A DNA stretch of 64,000 nucleotides from positions 62,001 through 126,000 of the forward strand of contig NZ_JACDOH010000003.1 in NCBI RefSeq assembly GCF_017656155.1. Reading direction: 5' to 3'. The notes under the pieces were generated by a model, which was given only the letters and a program-made list of their open reading frames with translations, made no database searches and had not been told where the DNA came from. Both the position numbers and the translations under genes were made by a program. Origin of the DNA: Thermosyntropha sp. (GTDB lineage: Bacteria > Bacillota > Syntrophomonadia > Syntrophomonadales > Syntrophomonadaceae). Of this stretch, positions 33,512 to 42,370 are shown in pieces (the first letter of the stretch is position 1; each line of letters begins with the position of its first letter).

Positions 33512-33667
33512 CTTTTGGGTATTATAAACGTCAATTTATCTTTTCCTACAATAATCTTTAAACTTCTTCTCCATAAAGTGGACATATAAAGGTAAAATAA
33601 AAGGTAAATATCTATTTACAAAACTTATAAAACGAAATAAAGGCGAAGGATAAACTTCTCTTTTATC

Positions 33668-33775
33668 ATGCAAAACCTATTTTACAACACAAAAAGATTA
33701 CAGAAAAAATTAAAAGGTCTAGCTCCTATGGAATTTAGAAGCCAGACCTCCATAGCTTTTTTTCTGTTTACTTAA
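33668..33775 (+). pseudogene. C-terminal remnant of an IS3-family transposase (OrfB)
   Basis: The plus-strand frame 33668-33775 encodes FYNTKRLQKKLKGLAPMEFRSQ near its centre, which matches the C-terminal end of IS3/IS150-group transposases (typically YNxKRIQxKLKGLSPVEYR). Only about 25 codons are recognisable; the catalytic DDE core is gone and the frame has no upstream homology. It occupies an otherwise gene-free 404-bp gap between ddh and the first acyl-CoA dehydrogenase, and its stem-loop at 33715-33749 now lies downstream of that gene. Confidence 0.65.
33715..33749 (-). terminator. Terminator after acyl-CoA dehydrogenase 1
   Basis: On the minus strand AGGTCTGGCT (33749-33740) pairs with AGCTAGACCT (33724-33715; one G-T pair), followed by TTTTAATTTTTT. 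An alternative stem CTATGG/CCATAG overlaps it and points with T's to the plus strand. Confidence 0.65.
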
Positions 33776-33821
33776 CAAGGAAAGTTCACCAAAAAAAGCA
33801 AGGCTGCCTCTTCATTCACTT

Positions 33822-35654
33822 TTAATATTCAAAAATCTCCACCGGTGCATCAATTACAGAGGTATCTCCGGATTTCATAATTTCAGCTAAAGACCATACA
33901 TAAGGAACTGTGTTCATAAGATAATATCTTGCAGCAGTAACCTTACCAGCATAAAAACTGTAATCATAATGATCTGATCCTAATTCTTTCATCTTGGCAT
34001 CTGCCAGGAGAGCCTGAGATAAAATCAGCATACCGCAGTATAAATAAGAAGTTGCAGTCAAAATCCGGCGCGCAAAAGTAGGCACCAAACCAAACTGTTT
34101 ATTGGCAAAGGCCTGTCCCACTGCCATTTGAATTTCTCCATAAGCATTAAGGGCTTTTTCGAGATTGGCAAATTCTTTTTCAAAACCAGGGGTATTCTTG
34201 TTTGCTTCTACGAAATCTCTTATTTCCTGAATAAAGCTTGCAAAAGGCTGTCCTTTTTTCATAGTCCATTTTCTTCCGATTAGGTCCATTGACTGAATAT
34301 AGTTGGTTCCTTCCCAAATTGAATAAATCTTGACATCACGAGCTGCCTGAGCAACCGGATACTCTTCACAATACCCATAACCACCATAAGTCTGGATACA
34401 TTCCGCAATTATTGGCCACGCCTCATCAGATGCATGAGCCTTTACCAAGGGAGTCAAAATAGCGACCATATCTGCCGCCTTTTCGCGGACTGCCGGATCT
34501 GGATCATGTTCTTTCATATCTACATAGTAAAAAGCCTTAAATATCATAGCCCTTATTGCTTCAGTATGAGCTTTGGCATAAAGTAACATCCTCCGGACAT
34601 CTTCATGTTCAATAATGCGAACCCGGTCACCTTTTGGATTAGTAAGAGGTCTTCCCTGGATTCTTTCTTTTGCATATTCAGCAGCATTAAAGTAGGCATT
34701 GGCTGCAACGGCAAGAGCGGCATGTCCCGTCCCTAAACGCTCTTCATTCATCATCTTGAACATCTGAGCCATGCCTTCGCCTCTACCTTCATTTTCCAAT
34801 GGATTAGCACCCAAGAGCCAGCCCCGACAATTGCCGTTTTCGCCAAAGCTTAAAGCTGCTGTACTCGAGCCATGCTGCCCCATTTTATGTTCTATACCTA
34901 CACACTGAACATCATTATCTTCCAAAGTTCCATCTTCATTTACCCAATATTTCGGAACAACAAAAAGTGAAATGCCTTTAGTTCCAGGAAGAGCTCCCTC
35001 TACCCGGGCTAAGAAGAGGTGGACAATATTCTCAGTCATATTATGTTCTCCACCAGTTATAAAAATCTTGGAGCCTTTTATTTTGAAAATACGCGGATGT
35101 TCGGTAGGATAAGCCTTTGATAAAATATCTCCAACATCAGAACCAGCTGTAGGTTCAGTTAAGCACATGGTACCTGCCCATTCGCCGGAAAACATCTTGG
35201 GCAAGAACATTTCTTTAAGCTTTTCATCTCCAAAAGCCTGAATAAGCCCTGCTGCTCCGGTAGTTAAAGCGAGATAAGCAGCCCAGGTCGGATTGGCTGA
35301 AGCTATCATTTCCTGAAGAGCTGCATAGACTACATAAGGTATAGTTCCTTCTGCATTTTCATCAATATTAGCAGTGCCATAGCCGTTTTCCTGAATATAC
35401 TTGAAGTTCTTAGCAAAAGATTCCGGCACATATACCTTACCGTTTTCATATCTTGCAGGTTCCTTCTCCCCATCATCGTTGCTAGGTGCTATCATGTCTC
35501 GGCATATTTTATAGACTGGATCAATTATCATGTCAATATCATCTTTGGTGTAATAATCTTTAAATTTGTCATAAGCAAAAATCTTTTCTGTATCCAGCCA
35601 TTCTTTCAGGACAAACATAACATCCCTGGTCTTATAAGCCCAATTAAATGCCAT
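33822..35654 (-). CDS. Acyl-CoA dehydrogenase 1 (large, 610 residues)
   Basis: This FAD enzyme oxidises acyl-CoA to trans-2-enoyl-CoA, the first step of beta-oxidation. It belongs to the roughly 600-residue subgroup with N- and C-terminal extensions. Visible are the FAD/substrate stretch GTMCLTEPTAGSDVG, KIKGSKIFITGGEHN and the catalytic-base motif IWEGTNYIQSMDLIGRKW near residue 448 (Glu). The C-terminal extension ends ALLADAKMKELGSDHYDYSFYAGKVTAARYYLMNTVPYVW. ATG 35654 follows GGGGAGGG. It has paralogues at 35849 and 38137. The chain-length preference is unknown. Confidence 0.93.
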   Translation of the reverse strand: MAFNWAYKTRDVMFVLKEWLDTEKIFAYDKFKDYYTKDDIDMIIDPVYKICRDMIAPSNDDGEKEPARYENGKVYVPESFAKNFKYIQENGYGTANIDENAEGTIPYVVYAALQEMIASANPTWAAYLALTTGAAGLIQAFGDEKLKEMFLPKMFSGEWAGTMCLTEPTAGSDVGDILSKAYPTEHPRIFKIKGSKIFITGGEHNMTENIVHLFLARVEGALPGTKGISLFVVPKYWVNEDGTLEDNDVQCVGIEHKMGQHGSSTAALSFGENGNCRGWLLGANPLENEGRGEGMAQMFKMMNEERLGTGHAALAVAANAYFNAAEYAKERIQGRPLTNPKGDRVRIIEHEDVRRMLLYAKAHTEAIRAMIFKAFYYVDMKEHDPDPAVREKAADMVAILTPLVKAHASDEAWPIIAECIQTYGGYGYCEEYPVAQAARDVKIYSIWEGTNYIQSMDLIGRKWTMKKGQPFASFIQEIRDFVEANKNTPGFEKEFANLEKALNAYGEIQMAVGQAFANKQFGLVPTFARRILTATSYLYCGMLILSQALLADAKMKELGSDHYDYSFYAGKVTAARYYLMNTVPYVWSLAEIMKSGDTSVIDAPVEIFEY

Positions 35655-35804
35655 CAAAAACCCTCCCCAGTTTATTTTTATGCTGTATTGATATATTTTC
35701 TAGAATATTATCATAAACCCTTTTAAATTCTGAAATTTAAATTTTCTAAATTTTTTATTTACAGTCGGTAATTTTAACTGATTACTGTTTTTCGCATAAA
35801 AAAA

Positions 35805-35817
35805 CCCCTCAAAGGGG
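35805..35817 (-). terminator. Terminator after acyl-CoA dehydrogenase 2
   Basis: A CCCCT/AGGGG stem (35805-35809, 35813-35817) with a 3-nt loop is followed on the minus strand by seven T's. Confidence 0.8.
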
Positions 35818-35848
35818 CATCTAAAGGAATGTATACTCTTGAATTTAT

Positions 35849-37738
35849 TTAATATTCAAAAGCCTCTAAAGGAATATCAACGGCTGAACTATCTCCATCT
35901 TCTACAATATCCGCAACCGCCCAGACATTTGGCACAACATTACGCAAATAATATTTAGCAGCCATGACTTTTCCTATATAGAAGTTATAATCATAATGTT
36001 CAGGGCCAACTTCAAGCGCCTTTTTAGCAGCTACCAGTGCCTGATCCAATATACATCTTCCTGCATAAAGTTGTGAAGTAGCGGTAAGTATCCTTCTTGC
36101 ATATAAAGGCATCATGCCATACTTCTTTTCCGAAAAATATTTTCCTATGGCTGCTTGAATCCTGCCATAAGCTTCTATTGCCCTGCCTAAAATGATAAAC
36201 TCTTTATCCAGGCTTAAGTCAATTCCTCCGTTGTTTTCCTTAGCAGCAGCTATTTCTTTTACTACTTCGCTTTCTTTATTAACCTCATAGAAATCACGAA
36301 TTTCTTTAATAAATTCGGCAAAAGCCTGCCCTTTCTTCATCATCCATTTGCGTCCGATAAGATCCATAGATTGTATATAGTTGGTTCCTTCCCAAATGGA
36401 ATAAATCTTAACATCTCGGGCAATCTGAGCTACCGGATACTCTTCGCAATAACCATATCCACCATAAGCCTGGATAGCTTCTCCAATAAGCCACCATGCC
36501 TCATCAGAGGGATAAGCTTTACAAAGCGGAGTAGTAATCTCAATAAGGTCACTGGCCTTTGCTCTCTTTTCCGGATCAGGATCATGCGCTTTTACATCTA
36601 GAGCAAAAAAGGTTCTGTACATCATAGCTCTCATAGCTTCAACATGCGCTTTGCCCATCAGCAAGGTTCGCCGTATATCTTCATGATTTATAATTGCAAC
36701 TCTGTCTCCCTTGGGATTAGTTATAGGTCTTCCCTGGACTCTTTCTTTACAATAATCTCTGGCATTGTAAAAAGCATTGGCTATACAAGATAAAGCCATA
36801 TGTCCTGTTTCCAATCTTGCTTCATTCATCATATTAAACATCTGGGCCATGCCTTCACCCAATCCGTTATTATTTAACGGATTTGCTCCTATGAGCCAGC
36901 CGCGGCAGTTTCCGTTTTCACCAAAGCTCAATGCAGCAGTACATGAACCGTGTTGGCCAAGCTTGTGCTCTACACCAGTAGTTTGCACATCATTATCCTC
37001 CAAGGTTCCATCAGGATGGACCCAGTATTTCGGAACTATGAAAAGGGAAATCCCCTTGGTTCCTTCAACCGCCCCATCAACCCGGGCTAAAACCATATGA
37101 ACTATATTTTCGGTAAAATCATTATCCCCACCGGTTATAAATATTTTATTGCCTTTGATTTTGAAAATGCGCGGATTATCAGTAGGATAAGCTTTAGATA
37201 AAATATCCCCTACATCAGAGCCGGCAGTAGGTTCTGTCAAACACATCGTTCCTGACCATCTTCCATCCATCATTTTAGGTAAAAACATTTCCTTTAAATC
37301 GTCATCGGCAAATTTCTGGATAAGCCTTGCAGCACCAGTAGTTAAAAGTATATAAGGAGCAAAAGTAGGATTGGCGGCATTAAACATTTCCCATACCACT
37401 GAATGGATTATGTGCGGCAGTATCATAGAATCTTCTGATTCATCAACATTACTGGTTCCCCAGCCTTCCTTTTGCAGCTTTTTGAAAAGCGGCCCAAAAG
37501 ATTTGGGAAGAATAACTTTACCGTTCTCAAATCTCACCGGATTTTGGTCTCCATCTTCGTTTGTGGGACCAATTAATTCTTTTGCCATTTTTAAACAAGG
37601 TTCTAAAATCGAATCTACCTCTTCTTTTGAATAATAATCACGAAACTTTTCATAAGAAAAAATTTGTTCAGTAGGAAGCCATTCTTTAACTATAAATTTC
37701 AAATCCCGCGTATTACTGTACGCAAAATTAGCCGCCAT
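35849..37738 (-). CDS. Acyl-CoA dehydrogenase 2 (629 residues)
   Basis: Paralogue of the dehydrogenases on both sides, with the same extended architecture: GTMCLTEPTAGSDVGDILSKAYPTDNPRIFKIKGNKIFITGG, ENGNCRGWLIGANPLNNNGLGEGMAQMFNMMNEARLETGH, and catalytic IWEGTNYIQSMDLIGRKW. It is about 19 residues longer than paralogue 1 because of an insert in the C-terminal part (VVKEIAAAKENNGGIDLSLDKEF). The start ATG follows AGAGGGGTGTAAAAT. It has its own terminator and a 398-bp AT-rich upstream region, so each paralogue may be controlled separately. Electrons probably pass to electron-transfer flavoprotein, not seen here. Confidence 0.93.
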   Translation of the reverse strand: MAANFAYSNTRDLKFIVKEWLPTEQIFSYEKFRDYYSKEEVDSILEPCLKMAKELIGPTNEDGDQNPVRFENGKVILPKSFGPLFKKLQKEGWGTSNVDESEDSMILPHIIHSVVWEMFNAANPTFAPYILLTTGAARLIQKFADDDLKEMFLPKMMDGRWSGTMCLTEPTAGSDVGDILSKAYPTDNPRIFKIKGNKIFITGGDNDFTENIVHMVLARVDGAVEGTKGISLFIVPKYWVHPDGTLEDNDVQTTGVEHKLGQHGSCTAALSFGENGNCRGWLIGANPLNNNGLGEGMAQMFNMMNEARLETGHMALSCIANAFYNARDYCKERVQGRPITNPKGDRVAIINHEDIRRTLLMGKAHVEAMRAMMYRTFFALDVKAHDPDPEKRAKASDLIEITTPLCKAYPSDEAWWLIGEAIQAYGGYGYCEEYPVAQIARDVKIYSIWEGTNYIQSMDLIGRKWMMKKGQAFAEFIKEIRDFYEVNKESEVVKEIAAAKENNGGIDLSLDKEFIILGRAIEAYGRIQAAIGKYFSEKKYGMMPLYARRILTATSQLYAGRCILDQALVAAKKALEVGPEHYDYNFYIGKVMAAKYYLRNVVPNVWAVADIVEDGDSSAVDIPLEAFEY

Positions 37739-38136
37739 ATTTTACACCCCTCTTTAGAATAATATGACTACCCCATTAATCCCCCCAATAAATTAAACAG
37801 CACTATTATCTTCTAAATCTCTTCTGTTGATAAACTTTTTTACTTTTTTATCTCCCCCCTTTCAAATAATTCAAATTTTTTAATTTTTCTCACAACTATT
37901 CTATGAAATACAATTTAATTATAATTCATATTATTCTATATTTTCTTCTTATTTCCTGCCATTTTTTTAACATAATTTTTGTGCAACAAATTATCTTATA
38001 ATCCTATTAGATTTATTTTGTTTTAAAATAATTCCACTTTTATAAAAGTTTGAATTTTCATAACTTTATAGAAAATAACAAGGGCAGGTTCTAAAAAACC
38101 TGCCCCAAATAGTATTTTTTCAATTAATCACCTGGC
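37739..38136. other. AT-rich intergenic region upstream of acyl-CoA dehydrogenase 2
   Basis: No coding sequence is seen in these 398 bp. It contains the terminator of paralogue 3 (38082-38105) and probably the promoter of paralogue 2, but no clear -35/-10 pair stood out. Confidence 0.5.
38082..38105 (-). terminator. Terminator after acyl-CoA dehydrogenase 3
   Basis: GGGCAGGTT (38082-38090) pairs with AACCTGCCC (38097-38105) and on the minus strand is followed by TTGTTATTTT. Confidence 0.85.
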
Positions 38137-39972
38137 CTAGTAAATAGTAAGGGCTCCTTCCTCTACTTCGATAACTGAAATATCTCCATCTTTTATAATA
38201 TCTCTTATCATAAACAGATGCGGCAGTATATTATGAATAAAGTATTTAGCAGCCATTACTTTACCCTGGTAGAATGCATAGTCATAGTGATCTTTGCCGT
38301 ATTCTTCAATTTTCTTCTGAGCCACCAAAGCCTGACTTAAAATTACATGAGAACATGCCAGATCGCCAGTTGCCCTTAAAATTCTGGTGGCATATAAAGG
38401 CATCATATATGCTTTGCCTTCACCAAAATATTTGCCAATAGCAGATTGAATTTCACGATATGCATTTACTGCATCTTTTAAGACAGCCATTTCTTTTTCC
38501 AAACCAGCTGCATTGGCATTTTCTTCAGCAAATTTTTCAATATCAGCCAGCCATGCAGCAAATACTGCACCTTTGCCCATCATCCATTTGCGCCCTACCA
38601 AGTCCATGGACTGGATATAGTTGGTTCCTTCCCAGATGGAATAAATCTTAACATCGCGGCAAAGCTCAGCAATGGGGTATTCTTCAGAATAACCATTACC
38701 ACCAAATACCTGCATAGCTTCAGCACAAAGTTCCCATGCCCTATCAGAACAATAAGCTTTAATAATGGGAGTGGCAATATCAATCACGCCTTGAGTTCGC
38801 TTTCTCTCTTCTTCATCTTTAGTATTATGAAGGACATCAAAGTACCAATAAGTCCTGAAAATCAAAGCGCGCATTGCTTCTACATAGGCTTTGAGATCCA
38901 GCAGCATTCTTCGGACATCTTCATGTTTAATAATCGGAACCCGATCAGACTTAGGATTAGTGAAAGGACGTCCCTGAATTCTTTCAGTAGCATAATTAGC
39001 TGCATTGTGGAATGCAACTGCCGTTTCAGAAAGAGCAGCATGTCCTGTCTCCATACGGGCACCATTCATCATCTGGAACATCTGAGCCATTCCTTCGGCA
39101 TTACCTTCAGCATCAGGCGGATTACCCAAAAGCCAGCCGCGGCACTCATTATTTTCACCGAAAGACATGACACAGGTAGCCGACCCTTTTATTCCCATCT
39201 TATGCTCAATACCTACACACTGAACATCATTAGGTCCCACAATATTTCCGTCATCATCCACCCACATCTTGGGAACAACAAAAAGTGATATCCCTTTAGT
39301 TCCCTTTTTAGCTCCTTCCACACGGGCTAGAACCAGATGAACTATGTTTTCAGTAATATCCTGTTCTCCACCGGTTATAAAACATTTGGTTCCCTTTATC
39401 TTATAAACCCCTTCCTGCTCGGTAGGAATTGCCTTGGTTAAAAGGTCTCCCACATCCGAACCTGCATTAGGCTCGGTCAAACACATGGTTCCAGCCCACT
39501 CACCGGTAAACATTTTTTCTGCAAAAAGCTTTTTAACCTTTTCACTTCCAAAGTTTTGTATCAGTTTTGCTGCACCAGCTGTTGCAAGAACATAAGGCAT
39601 AAGAGCTGCATTGGCTCCTGCAAAATACTCTCCACATGCACGGAATAAAGGTTCTGGAAGTCTTCCTTCATATTCCACCCATTCATTGGTAGCGCCCCAT
39701 CCATTTTGCTGCAAGAACCAGTAGGCATCTTTAAATGACTGCGGAACTGTAACCTTGCCATCTTTAAATACTGCCTGGACAGCATCATTATCGTCTCGGC
39801 TGGGAGCTACTACTTCCTTTGCCACCTTGAGAGCCTGTTCTAAAATCATGTCAATATCATCGATGCTGTAATAATCTTTATAAGCATCAAAAGATAAAAT
39901 TTTTTCCATATCAAGCCATTCTTTTAAAATAAACTTATGATCCCTGGTCGAATATAAAAAATTAGATGCCAC
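38137..39972 (-). CDS. Acyl-CoA dehydrogenase 3 (611 residues)
   Basis: Third tandem member, the most diverged of the three: its N-terminal region (WVEYEGRLPEPLFRACGEYFAGANAALMPYVLATAGAAKLIQ) and the C-terminal end ISVIEVEEGALTIY differ, while the catalytic segment IWEGTNYIQSMDLVGRKW and GTMCLTEPNAGSDVGDLL remain. It thus should oxidise acyl-CoA but perhaps with a different chain preference. Start ATG 39972 lies behind GGAGGGGGTATAAAGGTGGC. It is divergent from the acetate-family transporter 398 bp away. Confidence 0.93.
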   Translation of the reverse strand: MASNFLYSTRDHKFILKEWLDMEKILSFDAYKDYYSIDDIDMILEQALKVAKEVVAPSRDDNDAVQAVFKDGKVTVPQSFKDAYWFLQQNGWGATNEWVEYEGRLPEPLFRACGEYFAGANAALMPYVLATAGAAKLIQNFGSEKVKKLFAEKMFTGEWAGTMCLTEPNAGSDVGDLLTKAIPTEQEGVYKIKGTKCFITGGEQDITENIVHLVLARVEGAKKGTKGISLFVVPKMWVDDDGNIVGPNDVQCVGIEHKMGIKGSATCVMSFGENNECRGWLLGNPPDAEGNAEGMAQMFQMMNGARMETGHAALSETAVAFHNAANYATERIQGRPFTNPKSDRVPIIKHEDVRRMLLDLKAYVEAMRALIFRTYWYFDVLHNTKDEEERKRTQGVIDIATPIIKAYCSDRAWELCAEAMQVFGGNGYSEEYPIAELCRDVKIYSIWEGTNYIQSMDLVGRKWMMGKGAVFAAWLADIEKFAEENANAAGLEKEMAVLKDAVNAYREIQSAIGKYFGEGKAYMMPLYATRILRATGDLACSHVILSQALVAQKKIEEYGKDHYDYAFYQGKVMAAKYFIHNILPHLFMIRDIIKDGDISVIEVEEGALTIY

Positions 39973-40370
39973 CTTTATACCCCCTCCAAATTAAGCAGTC
40001 ATAGTCTAGAAAATACTCATTTTTTTGACAAACAGCCTTTTCCATCACCCCCAGCCAGCTGTTTCTCCTGCAATTACTCAATTACTAACCTTTGTCAAAT
40101 TATCTACTTATTTTATTATAGTAATTTCAAAGATAATTTTAAACCCTGAAGGTTATAGTAAAAAAATTCTTAATATAACAATATTTCAATATCGTTTTTT
40201 CGGTGTAAAAATTTCAAAACATGATAGGATTTAATCGTAAAATGTTGAATATATACGTGGAATATTAATATAAATTATTTTTATGATGTAAAAAAATATC
40301 ATTTAGGGGGGTGATCACTAAAAATTTTTAATCATATCCTATTTTTTATAAATAAAAGGAGGTAAAATTT
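39973..40370. other. Divergent region, acyl-CoA dehydrogenase 3 / SatP
   Basis: An AT-rich 398-bp region with promoter activity expected in both directions. No gene is supported; a 69-codon open frame at 40025-40234 lacks a ribosome site and coding character. The plus-strand promoter candidate is listed separately. Confidence 0.5.
40245..40274 (+). promoter_or_regulatory. Candidate sigma-A promoter of the acetate transporter
   Basis: TTGAAT (40245-40250) and TATAAA (40269-40274) are 18 bp apart, about 97 bp upstream of the start codon. Confidence 0.5.
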
Positions 40371-41027
40371 ATGTCCAACCTGCAAGAGGTGAAGGTCCAC
40401 GGACACATTCAAAACGTAGTAGCCAACCCATCTCCCCTTGGACTATTTGGTTTGGCAATTGTAACTCTTGTGGCATCATCTGCCAAGCTTGGATTCACTC
40501 AAGGTACTGCTTTTATTATTCCCTGGGCTATTTTTTTAGGAGCATGTGCTCAACTAACCGCAGGCTTGCTCGATTACAAACATAATAATACCTTTGGCGC
40601 TACCGCTTTTTGTGCTTATGGATTTTTCTGGCTGGGTATGGCGTTAAGCTGGACTGTCTCAAACTGGTGGGCAAATGGAATTATAATTGATCCTCATCAA
40701 ATGGGATATGCCTTCCTCGGATATTTCATCTTTACACTCTACATGACAATAGGCGCTATGGGAACCAATAAAGTTTTATTCATTATTTTCTTCCTTATAG
40801 ACCTGCTTTTCCTGGGATTATTTATGAGCACCCTCGGTTGGGGCGGTCATCTGTGGCACCAACTGGCGGCATGGTCTGAACTGGGTATTTCTATAATGGC
40901 TTTTTACGGTTCTGCCGCTACTGTCCTTAACAGCCATTATGGAATTACAGTGCTTCCCGTAGGATCCCCATTTGGTTCTTTAGCTAGAGCAGCAGAATCT
41001 GTCCAGTCACGCAACATTGCATCTTAA
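40371..41027 (+). CDS. Acetate/succinate transporter of the GPR1/FUN34/YaaH (SatP) family
   Basis: The 218-residue protein has six membrane segments and the family motif NPSPLGLFGLAIVTL near the N-terminus. SatP relatives move acetate or succinate with protons or as channels. Other signatures are FLGACAQLTAGLLDYKHNNTFGATAFCAYGFFW. The start ATG follows AAAGGAGG. Placed divergent to the acyl-CoA dehydrogenases, it may export acetate made from beta-oxidation; this is an inference. Confidence 0.9.
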   Translation: MSNLQEVKVHGHIQNVVANPSPLGLFGLAIVTLVASSAKLGFTQGTAFIIPWAIFLGACAQLTAGLLDYKHNNTFGATAFCAYGFFWLGMALSWTVSNWWANGIIIDPHQMGYAFLGYFIFTLYMTIGAMGTNKVLFIIFFLIDLLFLGLFMSTLGWGGHLWHQLAAWSELGISIMAFYGSAATVLNSHYGITVLPVGSPFGSLARAAESVQSRNIAS

Positions 41028-41043
41028 TAAAAAACATTTTGAA

Positions 41044-41082
41044 AACAGCCGTTTGCAATCAAAGCTGTTGCAAACGGCTGTT
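41044..41082 (-). terminator. Long hairpin/terminator between SatP and glucosaminidase genes
   Basis: AACAGCCGTTTGCAA (41044-41058) pairs perfectly with its complement (41068-41082) over 15 bp. On the minus strand it is followed by TTTTCAAAATGTTTTTT, so it most likely ends the glucosaminidase gene; it may also end satP. Confidence 0.75.
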
Positions 41083-41087
41083 ACACA

Positions 41088-42047
41088 TTAAAACCCATTG
41101 CTGGCTTGCAGTTCTGCTTTTAAGCGTGCAATTTCTATTTTTAACTGTTCATTTTCTATCTCAAGAGCCCGTAAACGGCTATCCTGCTCATAACCTGTTC
41201 CATTTATCTCCGTTTTTTTGATACTTAAGGCTTTTTTATAATAATCATTTAATATACTTTCTCCATAACCATTACCAGGAACTGCCCATCTGCCGTTTAA
41301 ATCACTCCAGGTTTTAGCCGTTCCTCTCTTAACTAAAATAAAGCGCGGATCAACTAGTTTTTTCCCCGATGGCAATGGAGCATCAGTTGCATAAGCATAA
41401 AGATGCTGAATATGGGCTTCTACCCCCACTGCAGGCGAAGCAAAAAAAGCTCCATGCTTACCAGGTTCATACCATACCAATGAAGGGTCGGCTCCATTTA
41501 AACTCTCTTCACCCGTTGCCGGTCTTCCCGTAGCAGCAAGGCCGCAGTAGTTGTTTTGAACAGGTTCTACCAGCCCTCCAAACTGCCACCACCCGGTTTC
41601 TTTGGCTGCCTGACAAAAGGCTATATCTCCCCGGATACCGTATTCTTTTCCTATTTGTAAATATAAATCAACCAGATCCGGGGCAGAAGGATTATTCTGT
41701 TTTAAAAGCTGACGCAACTGATCAGCTGTAGCTACCGATTCCCCCATTATAGGTATATCTGCCTCAATAACAGCAGGAGGATAAATCTCATTTTGCCCTC
41801 CGGTTATGTAAACTCTGTAATTTTCACCATCCCATTCCACATTAAATCCTAAAGTCTCAGCTATTGCCCTTACAGGAAGCATAGTCCTTCCGCTTATTAT
41901 CTGGGCAGGAACATCTGACTCTACCTTTTGGCCATTAACAAAAACCTCCAGGACATTTTCCGCATTGACAGGATATGAACTCAAAAAAAACATCAACGAC
42001 AGCACTATCCCCAATCCTGTTCCGATTAAAAAACGACTGTCCTTCAC
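41088..42047 (-). CDS. Secreted copper-amine-oxidase-like domain / glucosaminidase protein
   Basis: The 319-residue product has a signal peptide (FLIGTGLGIVLSLMFFLSSYPVNA), a copper amine oxidase N-terminal-like domain (EVFVNGQKVESDVPAQIISGRTMLPVRAIAETLGFNVEWD), and a glucosaminidase-type hydrolase domain (IGKEYGIRGDIAFCQAAKETGWWQFGG, NNYCGLAATG, FASPAVGVEAHIQHLYAYA) that would cleave peptidoglycan. The C-terminal 40 residues (RLRALEIENEQLKIEIARLKAEL) form a coiled coil. The start is GTG 42047 behind GGAGGTG. It is a likely cell-wall hydrolase; its target and cell-wall role are inferred. Confidence 0.82.
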   Translation of the reverse strand: MKDSRFLIGTGLGIVLSLMFFLSSYPVNAENVLEVFVNGQKVESDVPAQIISGRTMLPVRAIAETLGFNVEWDGENYRVYITGGQNEIYPPAVIEADIPIMGESVATADQLRQLLKQNNPSAPDLVDLYLQIGKEYGIRGDIAFCQAAKETGWWQFGGLVEPVQNNYCGLAATGRPATGEESLNGADPSLVWYEPGKHGAFFASPAVGVEAHIQHLYAYATDAPLPSGKKLVDPRFILVKRGTAKTWSDLNGRWAVPGNGYGESILNDYYKKALSIKKTEINGTGYEQDSRLRALEIENEQLKIEIARLKAELQASNGF

Positions 42048-42370
42048 TATCTTGGCACCTCCGATTTAATCTGACTTTTTATTTAATTCATCATCACCTC
42101 CGTTAATCCTTTGTAAGAAAATGGTCATTTTAAAATTTGTCTTAATTTTTATATGCTTTAAACCTTAAATTTCTTTCAAATTAAGTTTCGCCTTATTTTG
42201 CACATTCAAGAGCAAAATGAACCTTAAAATCTTTTAATTCAACATGTTTATGCAAAAATTTTCCATGTATCACATCAAGATAGGACAAGTTTTTTAAGTT
42301 TTATGTTGTATCTTATATTTACCGCCTATTTTAGCTGTTTTGTAGTCTTTTTTCGGGGAGGACTAAGATA
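42048..42370. other. Divergent intergenic region, glucosaminidase / histidine kinase
   Basis: No open frame or clear structure is visible in these 323 AT-rich bases. It must hold the promoters of both flanking genes. Confidence 0.4.

Noticed and set aside
40025-40234. 69-codon plus-strand frame upstream of satP
   Set aside because: No ribosome site, no family match and AT-rich sequence of a promoter region.
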